From: Sthenelais limicola
Taxonomy: Eukaryota > Annelida > Polychaeta > Phyllodocida > Sigalionidae
Assembly (NCBI GenBank): GCA_942159475.1
Contig: OW804095.1
Coordinates: 151,580,808-151,644,807, forward strand
Direction of reading: 5' to 3'
Length of the DNA: 64,000 bases
Shown here piece after piece: positions 43,764-55,424 of the stretch (positions are counted from its first letter, which is position 1; each line of letters starts with the position of its first letter). Under the pieces are notes generated by a model. It had not been told where the DNA came from. It was given only the letters and a program-made list of their open reading frames with translations, and ran no database searches. A program made the translations under genes and the position numbers.

Positions 43764-45130
43764 GGATCCCTGGGGAGTGGACAGAGGGAGAGGGTGTGCA
43801 GTGGTTGTTCATGCCCTGTTTATCAACTTCATTTCCCAGGTTGCTCCCGCTACCCTCGGCTTCCCGACCACTATATTGACTCTATAACACCAGGCCAATT
43901 GACCCCCAATAAAGTACTGATTCCCATATGGGATGGGCCCATATAATGAAGGCGCTAGTTTCCAAACAAAATAATATAATTTTTAAATGAATATATTGCG
44001 ATTGAGCTGGGAAAATGAGGGAAAACAGCAATTATTCCGATTGAATTTTCGTAGAATCATTGCTATCTTTTCAGAAAGTATCGTGAAAAACATATTTCAT
44101 TTTGTTATTTCAATTCTGACCTATATTTTATGTAAATGTGCTAGTGGGTTTCAGTGATTTGTTTCGCTATGTTCATCGGAATCTAAATGCATTAAAACTC
44201 AACAACAAATATAAATAACAAAATATTATCCTTTCCTGTTTTTTTTCTGGATGAAACTATGAGTATAAAGAAATAAGTTGTGTCAAACGTATAAGGGCCT
44301 GTTAGACTTTTCTATTTCCTCTTTTTGTTGTGTATATCTCTAACACAACAACAAGGGAATGGCATAATTATCCCAACAATAGAGTTAAATATTAGTATTT
44401 ACCTGTGAACAACAACACGTTCAAATGTAAGTTTTCACACATTCTTACTGTGAAACCACGGGCGTTGACTGAAAGGTTGAAAGGTCAGAAATAATACAAA
44501 GGTCAAATCCACCCATAGTGTCATTAGATATGTGTAAGTTCACTTAAAAAAATAATAAAGCATTCCCTCTCTCTCCCTCTCTATTTATATCTATTCCTTA
44601 CCTTATCTTGTACAAAATAAAGACTAATAGATTCCATTTTCTCTCCAGAAACCCCTCTTTCACGGGCAACCGTTCCACTCATTCACACACTCACAGAATC
44701 AGGTCTTTATAAAAGAAACATGAAAGATCAAAAGATTCCAACTAAAATTAGCAGGGATTAGATGACTTTGCTCGGACACCCGGAGTAATCCCAGGCAGTT
44801 TTAGCAGTAAATATTGATGCATTCCCAGACTAAATGGACTTCTATTTGCTAAGTCTTTCCCTGCCGCAAGATCTTATGATACTGACACTTCGCGGGTGGG
44901 CATTATGACATCTTACAATTGAGAATTTGATTTGCACAGCTTGTAATATTTCGTGGAATAACATTTGTGCTTTTAGTCCATAAATATTTCAAACATTTCT
45001 TTGAAGAGGAGAAAGCTGACATAGTTTTAGAATTGTTGGCAAGTTTCGCACTTGGTCAATCGTCAGCCCTCAGTAACCTTTGCTAGCGAAGATCTCCCCT
45101 GTTAACGTTAATTCCTAGTGAAGTTTGCAC
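43764..45130. other. No gene seen
   Basis: A/T-rich; CCCTCTCTCTCCCTCTC at 44566 is the only low-complexity tract. Nothing recognisable. Confidence 0.5.
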
Positions 45131-45775
45131 ATTATATATATATATATATATATATATAATACTTTTATTCAAGGTTCAATATACAGTTACATAAGGTTAT
45201 CAAAAGTTAAAATATATAAGTAATCAGTAATCCAGGAATTGGGTTAGGACCTCTGCATCAATGCAGGTCTTCCAACGACCTCCCATTAAACAATACAATA
45301 CTAATACGATAGATCAATATTTTCGGTACTCTTGTCTTGATGCTAACAATTGTTTTTAAGTTTGTCCCTTATTCCTTCTCGCGGTTGGGATAATCAACAT
45401 TCTTAATAATATTAGCTGTTTTTGTTCACTTTGTGACAAAACTCATATGATGTACTTCATATTTCTATTGTGTCTGTCTTGGTAACCGGCTTTTTTGAAC
45501 ATTTTTCTTAATTACTGAGTAAAATGAGTTTTTCTCTTTTTTTTGCCACTCATCCCCCTTATTCGTCATTAACAATAAAATTTCTGCCCATATTCATACC
45601 CATACTCAGGCAAATATCTCAAATATCTGTTTCTAAAATGTTTATGTACTTTTGTATCTACTTCAAATAAATCAAAATCTCGTCTAAGTTCGTCTAAGGC
45701 CCGAAAGCTTGTGCAAAGTAAACACATTATAACAAAAACCTTGTTACAAAAAGAAAGAAATGACAGAAAGAATGG
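45131..45775 (-). mobile_element. Non-LTR retrotransposon 3' fragment, copy 5, with (AT)n tail
   Basis: Minus strand. An open stretch from about 45770 to a TAA at 45569-45571 includes LCTSFRALDELRRDFDLFEV then HFRNRYLRYLPEYGYEYG, which looks like a decayed protein C-terminus, family unproven. The 3' part has GGTCGTTGGAAGACCTGC, then CAGAGGTCCTAACCC, then CCTTGAATAAAAGTATTA, in the same block order as copies 1-3, ending in an (AT)n run at 45131-45160. Confidence 0.6.
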
Positions 45776-45794
45776 TATGTCAATGATTAGACGC

Positions 45795-45920
45795 CTACTT
45801 CGTTTCCTGGCCTAGGACTCGGCGTTTTAATGGGAATATAATGACATTCTGCGGTCTTAATGGAATTATAATTGCACTTTGCGGTTTGAGGCGAGAGGCT
45901 TTACCTTTGTTTCAAGGGAC
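45795..45920 (-). mobile_element. Repeat family D, partial copy 5
   Basis: CCTGGCCTAGGACTCGGCGT, TTTAATGGGAATATAATGAC, CACTTTGCGGTTTGAGGCGA and TTTCAAGGGACT are the reverse complement of the D body at 18330-18450. The CAGTCT end is absent. Confidence 0.65.
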
Positions 45921-45922
45921 TA

Positions 45923-47036
45923 TGAGAGCTTAATTATTGAGATGGTCAAGGGACTCTTTGGGCAACTTTGGGCCAACTTTTGGCCTATGCAACCTTGTAC
46001 TGCAACTGATATACAGTGATTCAATCCCATCTCCCATGAAGTATACCCCAATATAAAAGGTCCCGTTTACTTACTTTCTTTTTATTGGATATGAATCCAA
46101 TCTGATACATTTCCCTTTTCATACCCAAGAAAAATTAGTTTAAACTTTTGGTTTTAACATTTACTACAATTCAAATACCAACTTTGCCATACATCTCCAC
46201 ACTATTATATACACGTTCCCAACTATTTGAAATTCACTGGAGCCAAGGGAACCAATGCCAGTATTTCTTGGCAAGATGGTGGTTTTCCACCAGCGGGCGA
46301 TCATTCTCCAAGGCCTTTTATTTTCTCTCTTACTCTCACTCCCTCACTCTACACCCACACTCTCTCACTCACCCCCAACCACTGGGCCGATCAGGAGCCA
46401 GAGGGGCAAGTCCTTAGTGACAAATAACATAATGCATGAGCACCTCTTTGAGCGACTCGTGGGCACTTGGTGGCCCAATAAAGCGCTATTAGTATTAGAC
46501 ACCTTTGGGGTATGTGTGGGAGACCTGTACCTATACCCCTGCCAGGCCAGATCAGATCTCTCCCCTCTAACTACAGTGGAACCTATCTATTGAGACCACC
46601 CTTGGGACTGAGAGAAACTGGTCTTAATAGCGAGGTGGTCTCATTAGAGGGGCTAATCTAATAAGAAAAAAGAAATTCAGGACTGAGAGAAACTGGTCTT
46701 AATAGCGAGGTGGTCTCATTAGAGGGGCTAATCTAATAAGAAAAAAGAAATTCAGGACTGAGAGAAACTGGTCTTAATAGAGGGGTGGTCGCTATAGAGA
46801 GGTGGTCCATATGCGATGTTCCACTGTAATTGTGCCTTTAAACTCTGGTAAGCACACCCAATGGCATGTCTGTGAACAGTTGTTATCATGTCACGTTTAT
46901 AAACGAAACTGAAATTCATTTCGGAAATCTCAGGGTACATGCTGTCAGACTTAAAATGAATCAGAAATATTAAAGATTCTTCAAGTCGCGCGAAATAATT
47001 CATCTAAGCATTTGAGAGCTTAATTATTGAGATGGT
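45923..47036. repeat. 24-bp perfect direct repeat, 1,090 bp apart
   Basis: TGAGAGCTTAATTATTGAGA plus TGGT occurs at 45923-45946 and again at 47013-47036. The first copy abuts the D fragment. The interval holds element F and otherwise unassigned sequence, including an actively pyrimidine-rich patch at 46320-46380; frames of 89-112 codons at 46148-46593 are not recognisable. Confidence 0.85.
46574..46826. mobile_element. Tc1/mariner-type MITE F with internal 75-bp amplification
   Basis: Ends CAGTGGAACCTATCTATTGA and GATGTTCCACTG, flanked by TA on both sides (46572-46573, 46827-46828). TA target duplication and CAGTGGAACC-type ends fit a non-autonomous Tc1/mariner element. A 75-bp block starting GACTGAGAGAAACTGGTCTT occurs at 46606, 46681 and, partially, at 46756, so the interior has been tandemly amplified. 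Confidence 0.8.
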
Positions 47037-47104
47037 TAATTGTATTGATTTTAGAAGCAATTAAAACATGGTATAGTACCATACTCCACTTGAGATAGGC
47101 TCTA

Positions 47105-47140
47105 TGGTAATTTGAGATAAGCTCTGTGGCCATTACAACC
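47105..47140 (+). repeat. Single diverged unit related to the 39-bp minisatellite
   Basis: AAGCTCTGTGGCCATTACAA CCGATCAGG resembles GAGGCTATGTG(GGGT)GGCCACTACAACCGACC of the array at 43450. About 25 of 30 bases agree around a 4-bp gap. Confidence 0.45.
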
Positions 47141-47396
47141 GATCAGGCAGGGAAGTACCGACACCCAAATGGCGAGAAATGCAGGCATAATTATGGTAGG
47201 GATGCCACTAGCATACTAACCCTATCACCCATGGAATGCTCTAGAGTGCAGTGATTAGATAACAACAGACCCAACAACCCTGCTACTGATAGGAGATGCG
47301 TGACATTCCTTCTGATAACTTCTATCAAGATCATGTCAGCCATACCTGTCGGTTGAGAAGTTTCTCATATATCTATATTTATATATGGGATGTGTT

Positions 47397-47776
47397 ACAG
47401 GATAATTAGTCACAAGTCGCAAGATTAATATCTTTCAAAGTAATTTATTCACAAGATATCTTTGTTGGAATATACTCACTTTTTCGGACGCCTATCACTG
47501 TTAGTAGTACAAATGCAAATGTATATACCAAACATATCCATGCATTTATAAGATCATCCGATTGGGTATATTTAGCTACTTTATAACTAACTATCCTCCC
47601 AGAAATACTGCAAATTTCTTTCCCAACATAAATAATAAACATAAAATATAGAAACACTTCTTAGATACCCCTAATGTTTGCATTGGGTTCATGTCTTCAT
47701 GTCATCTTTTAGAACATGTTAATATCTCAAAATCCACTTTTTGTGACTTGTGACTCATGTTCCTGTAACACATCAT
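47397..47776 (+). mobile_element. MITE family B, copy B-9
   Basis: 380 bp, GGGATGTGTTACAGG to CCTGTAACACATCAT (one change at each end). Flanks ATAT/ATAC. The left AP-1-type site is TTAGTCA, the right TGACTCA. Confidence 0.85.
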
Positions 47777-49897
47777 ATACATCCAGTTAAATGCAATAAG
47801 TTTCTCTCAGAGTTTTATCTCTATGCACTGCACTTTGCCTGAGTGTTTTGACGAGTGATAAGAGGAGGATGAGGTTGAGGATGAGGAGTAGTGAGGAGAA
47901 GGATGGGGGGAGGATACTCCACTTCATGTTATATCAACCACTGAATCAACACATATTCATCTATCATACTCCACCAGCAGCTCCAGACTTTACACTGGGG
48001 CTGCAAAGTAGTTGTGATATCCAAGGCAAAGCGCAATCCACTGCAAACATTAATGCTCATTGGTAGAATTTTATCTCTCCGAGTTGCATACCCATTTACC
48101 ACAAAGGGGGACAAACTTGGCAGTCGTCGAGCCAAGCCCCAAAAAGTGTTGCTCCCCGATAAAACTTATTTTCCCCTATTTTCGCCTCCCTGTGGGAGTG
48201 GAGTAAAGTCCCATGCATGTTCGGGGGTATTACTGGAATGGCAGGCACTTTGTTTAGTAAGTGCCAAGTGTCCGAGTAAAAAATCCAAAAACCATGAATC
48301 CAGGCATGAGATAAGATTTACTGTTTTACGGGTGTGAATGCATTAGTAGTAGATACTATGGTGTTGATAGACTGAAGGGAGTTTTATTCCAAACACTTGA
48401 GAAAAACGGGTTGAGCTCAGGGGGAAAGATAATAGAAAGCATGCTACCGGAGGGGGTAGCATTGTGATTGTAACATCGCAAGCAATCAGCGCAATTGCAA
48501 CAATAACCAAGCCTCCCGCCGACTGACATGATTGTACTTTAGGCACGCTAAGCTTATCGTCTCCTTGCTTAGGCATGCAGCCTTTATTTGGGTTTCTCCT
48601 CTAGTGGCTTCCCCTTTACTGGCTTCTCTAGTGGCAGTGGCTTCGGCGGTGGCTTCTCTCTACCAGTCCCACAGGTGGCTGCCGCTTCATTGGCCAATAC
48701 TTCTGTTGTTCCCCATTTCAATTACCGCAATCTGAATGATCCAAGATAAAGCGTTGATCTAATTGATTAGCACCCGCCTATTAACACAGGCCTCGGTCCC
48801 AGTAGAACGCCAGCGTTCTGTGCCAGTGGTAGGATGTAGATAGAGAAACAATAGAGCCAGAGATATGGCTTTTGTGCCAGAATTGGCATCCGGATTCCCA
48901 GGTGTGAATAGAGTCTTGTATCAACGCCCAGCGCGAGACAAGGAAAACAAACACTTGCGTCCTCAGCGGTTTCCCCTCACACCCATTTATCGCCCAGCTG
49001 TCAATCAAGTATCAGTACGAGGCGCACCAAACCGGGGCTATCTGTTGTGGCATTTGAAGTACAAATATTGCCTTAGTCAAGTTTAGAATTATCAAAGGGT
49101 TCCTGGAGAGAAGGACGAGGGTATTCAAGCATATGGAACGCTTTTACAGTCTTACAATGATAAGGATTACAGTTAAAATAAGTGAGAGCGTTCGAGATAA
49201 TTAAGATAATCAGTTTTATTCTCCAGTACGGCCAATTTTAAACTTTGATATGATAATTCAAGTAATGTGTTTTGTTCATGGTGAGAAGGAATAATTATAG
49301 GAAAGCTTTTGTCACAATGAGGACTTGTTTAAAACTATGCACGTATTAGCGCTACAGCTAGGACAATCCATATATTGACCTATATATTCCTTAAAATTAC
49401 ACTTTACATATATGTTAAAAGTTAAATAATTTCTGTTAGTTCAAGAGTACAACGTTCATTATAAATCGTTAAGTACTTTCTTGCTGGTGTATCTGGAGGA
49501 ACTGTATAAACCGAGGGCATTAATCATATTCCATGACTTTAAAGCAATGTAAATAAAAGCCCTACTATACTTTACTAACCACAAATAATGAACTGTCTGA
49601 AGCGAAACTTTGACCAAATGATAAGGTGCAGAATAACATATGGAGACTGGTCTGTAATCTAATAAAGATTGCAGTACATAACCACTAAAGTAGCTTGGTT
49701 AGTGTCGGACCCCACAATGACCCATCATGGACCTCCTCTACCAGAGGGACGCCACACAAGCTGCCCTTAACTGGCTGAAAGGCGTGAAATTTAAGGGGAG
49801 TAACTCATAACTTGGGCGAGCAACTCGGTGCGAATCTGTGCCAGAGCCGTGGGGAAAGGTCAGGGGCAGGGCACGGGCATACTACACCTTACTATGA
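47777..49897. other. No gene seen; longest stretch free of family A and B
   Basis: More balanced composition than most of the window. CCACTAG/GGCTTC-type short repeats at 48595-48670, a hairpin AGAACGCCAGCGTTCT at 48807-48822, and frames up to 107 codons (48014-48337) with no domain. A GA-rich patch lies at 47865-47910. An undetected exon is most plausible here or at 15370-15760, but none could be supported. Confidence 0.35.
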
Positions 49898-50131
49898 GGG
49901 TCAGATTTTCGAAAATGTACAATTGGCGGCTGTACACATTTAGTAAATTCTGCAAAATTAGGCTGCAATTTGGCCAATACTAGGTAAATTCGAGTATATT
50001 CGGCATTGCATTGATTCTAGCAATATGTTTGGCTAGGTTGAACGGTATTTTGAACTTTATTTTCGTCTGAAATTTGGGTTATTCGAGAAGATTGGCGAAG
50101 TTGAATTGTACATTTTCTGAAAATCTGACCT
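49898..50131 (+). mobile_element. MITE family A, copy A-22
   Basis: 234 bp, first subtype. The last base is T instead of C, with perfect ATGA duplications outside (49894-49897, 50132-50135). Confidence 0.92.
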
Positions 50132-50302
50132 ATGAGCTGCTCTTTGCTGGCTGGAGGCGCTCGACATGGATGTCACAATAAAGACACCTTCATCCTCTAC
50201 CTGCTGAAGCCAAAGTGGCTTCCGCTGTACAGCTATAGTTACTGGTAGTGGCTGCATATGGATGAAGTGGGTGGATGGATGTTTGCACTGTCGTTACCTC
50301 AC

Positions 50303-50537
50303 GGGTCAGATCGTTTGAAAGTGTACAATTGGCCTTTCTACACATTTAGGAAATTCTGCTGAATGCTGCTGAAAAATGATGAATACCGGGTATATCTGAG
50401 TATATTTGGTGTCGGGTTGATTTGTAGTGTCTATTTTGCTAAGTTAAACTGCATTTTGACGCTAATCTTTATCTTAAATGTGGGTTATTTGAGAGGATTA
50501 GTGAAGGCGAATTGTACAATTCCTGAAGATCTGACCC
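50303..50537 (+). mobile_element. MITE family A, copy A-23
   Basis: 235 bp, second subtype, with left end GGGTCAGATCGTTTGAAAG and right end CCTGAAGATCTGACCC. Flanks TCAC/TCAA. Confidence 0.9.
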
Positions 50538-50610
50538 TCAAGTGCTCCCCGCTTGTCTGTGAAAGGAAGGAGCTGCTTGTGCACCCTAAAGACTATTTCT
50601 TCCCTTATAT

Positions 50611-50846
50611 GGGTGAAATCGCCAGAAAATGTACAATTCACCTTCAGCAATCCTCTCAAATAACCCGAATTTAAGACAAAAATATGGTTCAAAACTCAGT
50701 TCATCATAACCAAACAGATAGTTTGAATCAAGGTAATAGCAAATATACTCAGATATACCTAGTATTGACCATTTTTACTGTCTAATTCAACAGCATTTAC
50801 TAAATGTGTACAGCTGCCAATTGTACATTTTCAGAAAATCTGACCC
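50611..50846 (-). mobile_element. MITE family A, copy A-24
   Basis: 236 bp, third subtype with the GGGTGAAATCGCCAGAAAAT left end and a standard right end. Perfect ATAT duplications (50607-50610, 50847-50850). It faces copy A-23 across 73 bp. Confidence 0.92.
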
Positions 50847-52322
50847 ATATCTATCTTACAATATTCCCTGCCATGTTCAACAAAGCGAAAGGTTATAGGT
50901 ACTGCCTGCTTGGCCTATTCAGCTCTTCCTTCCTCCACTCCCACCCTCTCGCAAATCTATCTTGCGGAAAATTCAAATTAGATTCTGTATTTTCACTTTA
51001 CTTTTTCCATGCGCAACTTCTTGTTATGTCATGTTATGCCATCCTTGAAAGTGCAACTCACAGAGTTGATCAATTTCTAAGATAAACATGGAGTCGCAAG
51101 AAGAAGACTTTAGAGGAGTTAAGTAAATAGAAATTAGTGGGGGAGTTTGATGTTCAAGGCCAAGCACCACCCAAACGTATGCTCAGACATGGAGGAAGAC
51201 ATGCCAATTTTATTTCAGATGCTGTGAAGGTTCATTTCTCAACACAACTCAGGAGCAACTCACGAGTCGTGTTGATCTTTGCTTTGTGTTAAATTGCGAA
51301 CCAACTCGTGTAGTTATCATTGCATGTGAGCAGTGCATGAGAGCTCTGTACTTCGGGGAATATTCCTTCATACAGAGAGAAGACATCCAACCATGTCAAA
51401 AAGCTTTTTCATTCTTAATTCGGAGCCCAATTAAAAGCGGGCTTTTCAAAGTCATTTTCTAGTTGGACTAATCATTGAGTGTGATGACCATGGGTACATT
51501 TAATTGGAATGATTTTTACATGATAAGGAATACCAGAGCAGTTTCTCTGTACTCTTTCTCATTTGAGGATGGAAACCTGATGTAGAGGGAGAACCAATAA
51601 TTGCTTCACTCCCACCATTCTCGACCGATTTAATTCTAAAATCCAGGATATTTCCTTCCAGAAATATGAAGTATGTGTGTGCATCCATTGTAACTGAAGC
51701 CAATGAACCTTTACAAACTTTTTCTTAGTTTCTAGACAGAAATCGGGTCAAATACTTTATTACATTATCCTTTATATACACGGTTGCCCCTTTAAAACAT
51801 TCCTTTTTCGTTATAAAAACGAACCTCAATCAAAAGCCTAAAAATATTCTTCAGAATACAAACGCCAGGCATTGCTCTAAGCGTTTGATATCAGGTACAT
51901 GGAATATGTGATAAAGCACGTCCGGGCACTGCAAGTTGTTTTATGAAAAGGATAAACCAACGAGAGAGATGTAGTTGAGGGGGAAATCCTTGGACAAGGG
52001 ATGTTTTTATTAATAGAATCACTGTCAGGGGTGCCTGGGGTGTTGCACAATAGAAGGGACTTGGCATATTGAATGATGAAACTGGGAGGATAAAGGATAC
52101 TCTCATATACCCAGTCAAGCAGGTCGAGAATACTAGGAATACCAACACAAATTCGTCCCCGGACAGCTGAAAGAGCTTTACTGGATAACCAATATTTTTG
52201 TTATAGGCGACCACAACAGATCACAGAGCCCTTGTGCTATTGTATGTGTCACAAAGCTTATATGTATGTACAGAGATATACAAAGGACATATCTATGTAC
52301 ATGTGGTATGGATAGGCAGCAG
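50847..52322. other. No gene seen
   Basis: CAACTCACGAGTCGTGTTG near 51256 is a small palindrome. A 107-codon minus-strand frame at 51891-52214 is hydrophobic but has no recognised family, and another of 67 codons lies at 51500-51703. Confidence 0.4.
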
Positions 52323-52518
52323 GGGCCTGTTGCATAAGGTCAAGAAAGGAATTATCTGTGGGAATTTCCTCATCTGTATCAAGGAAGAATTTCCTTCCTA
52401 CGTGAAATTCCCAGCTGGTATAGGAATAGCCTTTACACACAATGGTGGGTAGGAATTCGCATGAAGTGTAGGAATTCCCGCACAAATGTTTCCTTGCCTT
52501 AGCTTATACAACAGGCCC
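52323..52518. mobile_element. MITE family E, copy 1
   Basis: 196 bp with inverted ends GGGCCTGTTGCATAAGGTCA and GCTTATACAACAGGCCC. The interior contains repeated GGAATTTCCT/AGGAATTCC-like palindromic stretches. GGGCCTGTT-type ends recur in invertebrate MITEs as far as I recall. No clear target duplication. Confidence 0.75.
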
Positions 52519-52813
52519 AATGAATTAATAGAAATTCTCTAGATATTGAAGCGTCGTCACACCAGCTACTGTGCTTGCTCATGTAGGATGGTCTCCCTGA
52601 ATTCTCATGGTGAAAAAGTTCAACCATGTTAAATTTGTCCTGGACCTAAATCGACGTTATTCTTAATAATTCCCGATTTATATCCCATTTCAATATCACA
52701 TTCCGGGAACACTTTAACATGTGGGATATATGTACATATTATGTATAGAGTAAATAGTTCCTACAAATGAGAATCCGGTATGTACATTTTCTCAGTGTTT
52801 TAATTCCCGACTA
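52519..52813. other. No gene seen
   Basis: A/T-rich spacer; TGGGATATATGTACATATTATG near 52722. Confidence 0.4.
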
Positions 52814-52990
52814 GGTTTTCGGCATAGGGTTGCCTTCTTCAGGGGACTGGTGATACATATCTCAGATCCAGCTGTTTATATACTTGACAGCGTGTAGCAC
52901 GGTGCAACACCTAGCAGTGTTGTTACAGTGTCACTTTTCTGCACGTTATAGCACTTTGGGTGTTGGTTGGTGTGTAGTTACTGCAAAGGT
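52780..52990 (-). mobile_element. Penelope-like element terminal region (possible)
   Basis: On the minus strand CTGAAGAAGGC (52832-52842), a short loop, GCC and then GAAAAC reproduce the CUGANGA...stem II...GAAA layout of hammerhead ribozymes, in a CTGAAGAAGGC...GCCGAAA context that I associate with Penelope-like element terminal repeats. Upstream on that strand is TATATAAACAGCTGG. No reverse transcriptase or GIY-YIG part is present. Confidence 0.4.
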
Positions 52991-53450
52991 GATGAAATGA
53001 TGAAATGGATATAATAAAGGTGTTTGTTTTTCAATTTATTAGGTAGAGAGATATATATATACATATTATGTCTTTTATTATATCTATGATCCATACTTTA
53101 AATATCAATTAGATTTGCTCCATGCAAATATCTAACGGCTTTATGGAAATCCATGATTAACCTTGTTTTTGGTTTCTCAATAGGTATATGATACATAGCA
53201 TACACCTGCTGACTTCAGGCACTATTGAGAAGTGTCAGCCAAACTTTTAAATCAATTTATTTGGACATCTGGCTTAGTGGAATAATTGTCATAAGGTGTA
53301 GGAAAATACACACTTGGCTGAATGTGTGTATGGATCATGACCATATGATACCAATATAGAAGCACAGCGCATGAATATGATATTATGTATGGGTTAAAGT
53401 GATGGCAATGTTCTATACTATTCCAGGGGCGGGAATGCTGTATTTCGTAT
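52991..53450. other. No gene seen
   Basis: Contains AGATATATATATACATAT at 53049-53066. A 109-codon minus-strand frame at 53252-53581 continues into A-25 and is fortuitous. Confidence 0.4.
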
Positions 53451-53684
53451 GGGTGAAATCGCCAGAATATGTACAATTTGTCTTCAGCAATCCTCTCAAA
53501 CAACACAAATTTAAAACAATAATGATGTTCAAAATTAAGTTTAACACAACCAAACATATTGTTTGAATCAAGGCAATGCAAAATATACTCAGATATACCT
53601 AGTTTTGACCATTTTCAGTCTAACTAAGCAGAATTGACTAAATAAGTAAATCTGACAATTGTGCATTTTCTGAAAATCTGACCC
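53451..53684 (-). mobile_element. MITE family A, copy A-25
   Basis: 234 bp, third subtype with variant left end GGGTGAAATCGCCAGAATAT and standard right end. Flanks GTAT/ACAT do not match cleanly. Confidence 0.9.
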
Positions 53685-54284
53685 ACATGCCAATGGCAAG
53701 TTGCAACTCGCGTGTATTCGTTCCGTGATTAATGGGACACCACAACATTTTAAAACCGAGTACAAAACACTTTCCCAAAAGCGGCGCAAATGTTTTTAAT
53801 GTCTGGTGAAATTTGGAACAATGGATTCTGACACTTTGCCCGTATTGGATAACAGCAACATCGCCACCTTCCCGCTGCCTTATATCGTACACAATTATAA
53901 AATGTTTCCCGTTGGTTCCTTGCACCAAATGTCTACATGGGCAGATATTCAAGGGACAATTAAAGCTGAATTCTCAGCTATTAAGACAAAAAAGAAACTT
54001 AACAAAGGTTTACTCATATAGTATAGTTTATAGCTGATATATAGCAGTTATATTATAATATATATCAGCAGGGAGATTGTGATGCCCTACCTTAGAATTA
54101 ATTAATTAGAATTACATGGTCTTTATGAAAACCAATGTAAATTGAGATGTGCTCTGTAATAAAATGAAATTTGAACAAAAAATTAAAGATGAAAGACATG
54201 AAAGAATAATTATGTTTATACAATAATTTGAAGTGGAATCGGCCTAGAGAAACCAGCCTCCGGTGAACGATAATAAGTGAAATC
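53685..54284. other. No gene seen
   Basis: Overlapping frames of 70-104 codons at 53638-54037 on both strands have no recognised family. TATTATAATATATATC at 54050 is low complexity. Confidence 0.4.
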
Positions 54285-54360
54285 AACGAACAGAAGAAAA
54301 AGTAGAAAACCATTTTGAACGATGTTAACAGATAATACGGTTTTAAAGGACATGTGACAT
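54285..54360 (+). repeat. Repeat V, locus 3 (diverged)
   Basis: AACAGAAGAAAAAGTAGAAA, GAACGATGTTAACAG and ACGGTTTTAAAGGACATG parallel AACAAAAAGTAGAAAATC, GATCGGTTTTAACGG and CAGTTTTAAGAGAGATGG at 9559-9620. Confidence 0.4.
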
Positions 54361-54689
54361 CGGTTCCATTATGAAATAATCTGTATGTACAACCAGGCAT
54401 GTTCAAAGGTAATAGAAGGTATGAGTCGGCTGTCAGGCTGTGTGGCTATTTCTGTAATGTCACTCAGCGAAGTATGCCTTAAGAACTTAAAACGTATTTG
54501 TAATATCAGGCAGTACTGAGAATATCATCGTGATGAAATGTTATTGTTCCTAAACAAACATATTTTCAAATTAAAATTCAATTTAGGTGAGAGTCTATAC
54601 TGTTTCCCTAATCATGATAGTAGAAATTACAGGAATTCCTGATTCTAAAAATCCAAATAATTGTTGAAAGTATTGATACAGATTATTCT

Positions 54690-54776
54690 GCCTTGACAGC
54701 AGCGTCCCAGGTTTCCCCATTTACCAGGTTTACCTGCAATTGTGTGCAATAAAAACTTTTATAAAAAAAAAAAAAA
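54690..54776 (+). mobile_element. Truncated non-LTR retrotransposon 3' end, copy 6, poly(A)-tailed
   Basis: GTGTGCAATAAAAACTTTTA followed by an A14 run resembles the AATAAAAGTTTTATA end of copies 3-5, but with a plain A tail. Sequence 54361-54689 before it is unassigned. Confidence 0.45.
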
Positions 54777-55424
54777 TTTCCCTGAGTGCCATAAACTTAC
54801 AGCTTCAAATGCATCAGCACCTTGTTGGGTTGATGATGATAATAAATTATGATATAAATTAACATAGTACATGTTTATATATATGTTCACAGAGATTTGA
54901 CTGAATATGTGTTCAGTAAAATTAAAAGGTAAAATCAAGGAATAGGGTTAGAAACACCATGTAAATAGGTTGTCAGGCCCACTGGCATTGATTGTGTTGC
55001 AATGCAGCCTTTGTCTCCTCGTGGTCACGCCTGTATACAGAACCCGAGCCAATGTATACACACGGAAACAAGACAACATTTTAAAACCTTGTGTTCTCCC
55101 TAAAACAATATTTGACTGCAGTGACAGCAGTTTTAACCACACAGGAGGAGCTACAATGCAATACTAATCTTTAAGGTTGTTATTGTGGCATATGTTGGAT
55201 TGCCATTCACATTTAATACTGTTAAATACATTCATTCGCGGTTGATAAAAGGTCAAATTTCACTCTCGCGAGAAATATTTACGGATGAAAAATATGACAA
55301 GCCAATCACTATAAGTGAATCTCTTCAAACATCTATACTCCAAAGCTTACACTCTTATCACCCCATATGACTCGATCATAACATATGGAAATTTTAAAAC
55401 TATTTGTTTATGTTTGAGAAACGT
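54777..55424. other. No gene seen
   Basis: Opposing 64-65-codon frames at 54948-55167 were inspected without recognition. Confidence 0.4.

Noticed and set aside
43450..43887. 141-codon repeat protein (ATTTDLLLRLCEV units) and its antisense
   Set aside because: A 39-bp tandem repeat keeps every frame without a stop open; there is no splice site, no start context and both strands are equally open.
45131..45775. Calling the minus-strand open stretch a confirmed reverse transcriptase
   Set aside because: Unlike 31742-31987, it shows no WNSL/FKxxLK signature; only its position before the shared 3' end supports a retrotransposon origin.
48014..48337. 107-codon plus-strand frame
   Set aside because: No domain, no splice signals and no similarity recognised; similar lengths occur by chance in this less A/T-rich stretch.
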